Source: Actinomycetes bacterium
GTDB taxonomy: Bacteria > Actinomycetota > Acidimicrobiia > Acidimicrobiales > Palsa-688
Assembly: GCA_021808425.1 (NCBI GenBank)
Contig: JAKBBS010000155.1
Span: 1 to 7,600, forward strand
Direction of reading: 5' to 3'
DNA length: 7,600 nucleotides
The notes beneath the pieces were generated by a model, which saw only the letters and a program-made list of their open reading frames with translations, did not search any database and was not told where the DNA came from. Shown here one piece after another: positions 6,838-7,600 of this stretch; within the stretch, counting starts at the first letter, position 1, and every line of letters begins with the position of its first letter. Position numbers and translations under genes: made by a program.

Positions 6838-7600
6838 TCCGCCACGAACATGCTGGGCTGGAAGTGGCATATCTCCTCCCCGATCCTGGCATTCCCGTCG
6901 GGGGATCGAAAGGCGCGTCCGTTCATGTCGAGTCGCTTTGCGCCGCGCTCGCGCGTCGCGGCGTGGACGTCACTCTCTACGCCGCACGGGTCGCGGGCCC
7001 GATGACGGCCCGCGGTTCGGAGTCAGTCCGCGTGGTGCCGATCGACATAGGTCACGTATCGTCGGGCAAGCAGGCCGACACTTTGCGAATTGACGCCGCA
7101 AACGCCTACTTCGACAAGTTAGAGCGATTTCTGTCGTTTCGCGAGCCGGGCTGCATAATCGAGCGGCTCAGCCTCTTCGCTGGCCGCGGGTCACAGCTAG
7201 CGGAAGGCCTCGGTCTGGCGCGTTTGGTCGAGGTGAACGCGCCGGTAGCCGATGAGCGCAAACGACATTTCGGCTTGAGCCTAGAGGAGGTCGCTCGCCA
7301 AGCAGAGTCCGATGCGCTCTGCGGAGCCAGGGTCGTCGCCGTTTCCGAGCCGCTTGCGCGCTGGGCGCTCGACATGGGTGCCGGTACGGCCAGAGTGATC
7401 CCCAACGGGGCCGACGTAGAGGGCTTGGACCCGAATCTGCTGTCTTTTCTTGCGCCCATAACCAGAAGCCGGATCGGCCTCGCGAAGTCGACTCCGGTGA
7501 TCGGCTTCATCGGAAGCCTCAAGCCTTGGCACGGTGTGGACGTACTAATCGAAGCCGTCTCGCGTGTCAGTCAGACGATGCAAGTCGGATTGCTGATCGT
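6834..7600 (+). CDS. GT4-family glycosyltransferase, 3' truncated by window edge
   Basis: The frame opens at GTG 6834, which overlaps the preceding stop as GTGA, and stays open to the right edge (255 full codons plus two bases). A weak AGGT at 6822-6825 lies 8 nt upstream. GTG 6864 is an alternative start, just before the conserved core. The N-terminus reads VAYLLPDPGIPVGGSKGASV at 11-30 followed by HV. This is the acceptor-side glycine-rich loop of a GT4 subgroup with a 'KGASVHV' motif. Further motifs are VEVNAP at 132-137, AVSEPL at 169-174, PNGAD at 190-194 before the inter-domain linker, and FIGSLKPWHGVDVLIEA at 225-241, which begins the donor-binding domain. The catalytic EX7E-like motif would lie beyond the window. 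It differs clearly from the GT4 enzyme just upstream, so it is not a recent duplicate and probably adds a different sugar or linkage. Confidence 0.88.
   Translation, partial: MIRHEHAGLEVAYLLPDPGIPVGGSKGASVHVESLCAALARRGVDVTLYAARVAGPMTARGSESVRVVPIDIGHVSSGKQADTLRIDAANAYFDKLERFLSFREPGCIIERLSLFAGRGSQLAEGLGLARLVEVNAPVADERKRHFGLSLEEVARQAESDALCGARVVAVSEPLARWALDMGAGTARVIPNGADVEGLDPNLLSFLAPITRSRIGLAKSTPVIGFIGSLKPWHGVDVLIEAVSRVSQTMQVGLLI

Overview
The window is GC-rich, densely coding DNA with every gene on the + strand. The codon bias, the GTG starts and the single-chain two-halved ABC exporter suggest a high-GC actinobacterium, perhaps of the Acidimicrobiia or Thermoleophilia type. That placement is inferred from protein style, and no rRNA or other taxonomic marker is present.

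Layout: (1) From the left edge to 3143 lies the 3' three-quarters of a very large ABC exporter. It is one polypeptide with two transmembrane domains and two nucleotide-binding domains, and its first TMD is cut by the window edge. (2) Bases 3144-3256 form a 113-nt gap, the only sizeable non-coding stretch. It ends in a good ribosome binding site. (3) 3257-4267 encodes an extended-SDR NAD-dependent nucleotide-sugar epimerase. (4) 4264-5460 encodes a MurG/GT28-like predicted glycosyltransferase of the COG4671 type. (5) 5473-6837 encodes a complete GT4 glycosyltransferase of the WcaL-like 'SETF' type. (6) From 6834 past the right edge runs a second, different GT4 glycosyltransferase, of which only the first 255 codons are visible.

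Genes 3 to 6 are tightly packed: ATGA overlap, 12-nt gap, GTGA overlap. They look like one translationally coupled operon in which an epimerase supplies a UDP-sugar and three GT-B fold glycosyltransferases use activated sugars to build a glycan or glycolipid. The ABC exporter upstream could flip or export the product, but the gap means it may be a separate unit. The final substrate cannot be read from the window.

The most informative detail is the asymmetry of the exporter. NBD1 has lost its catalytic glutamate and switch histidine, and NBD2 has an altered signature motif. This predicts one ATPase-competent site and one degenerate site within a single chain. I saw no RNA genes, CRISPR, insertion sequences, phage genes or clear terminators. 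The window looks like an ordinary surface-glycan locus with some uncommon family members, not a clearly new system.
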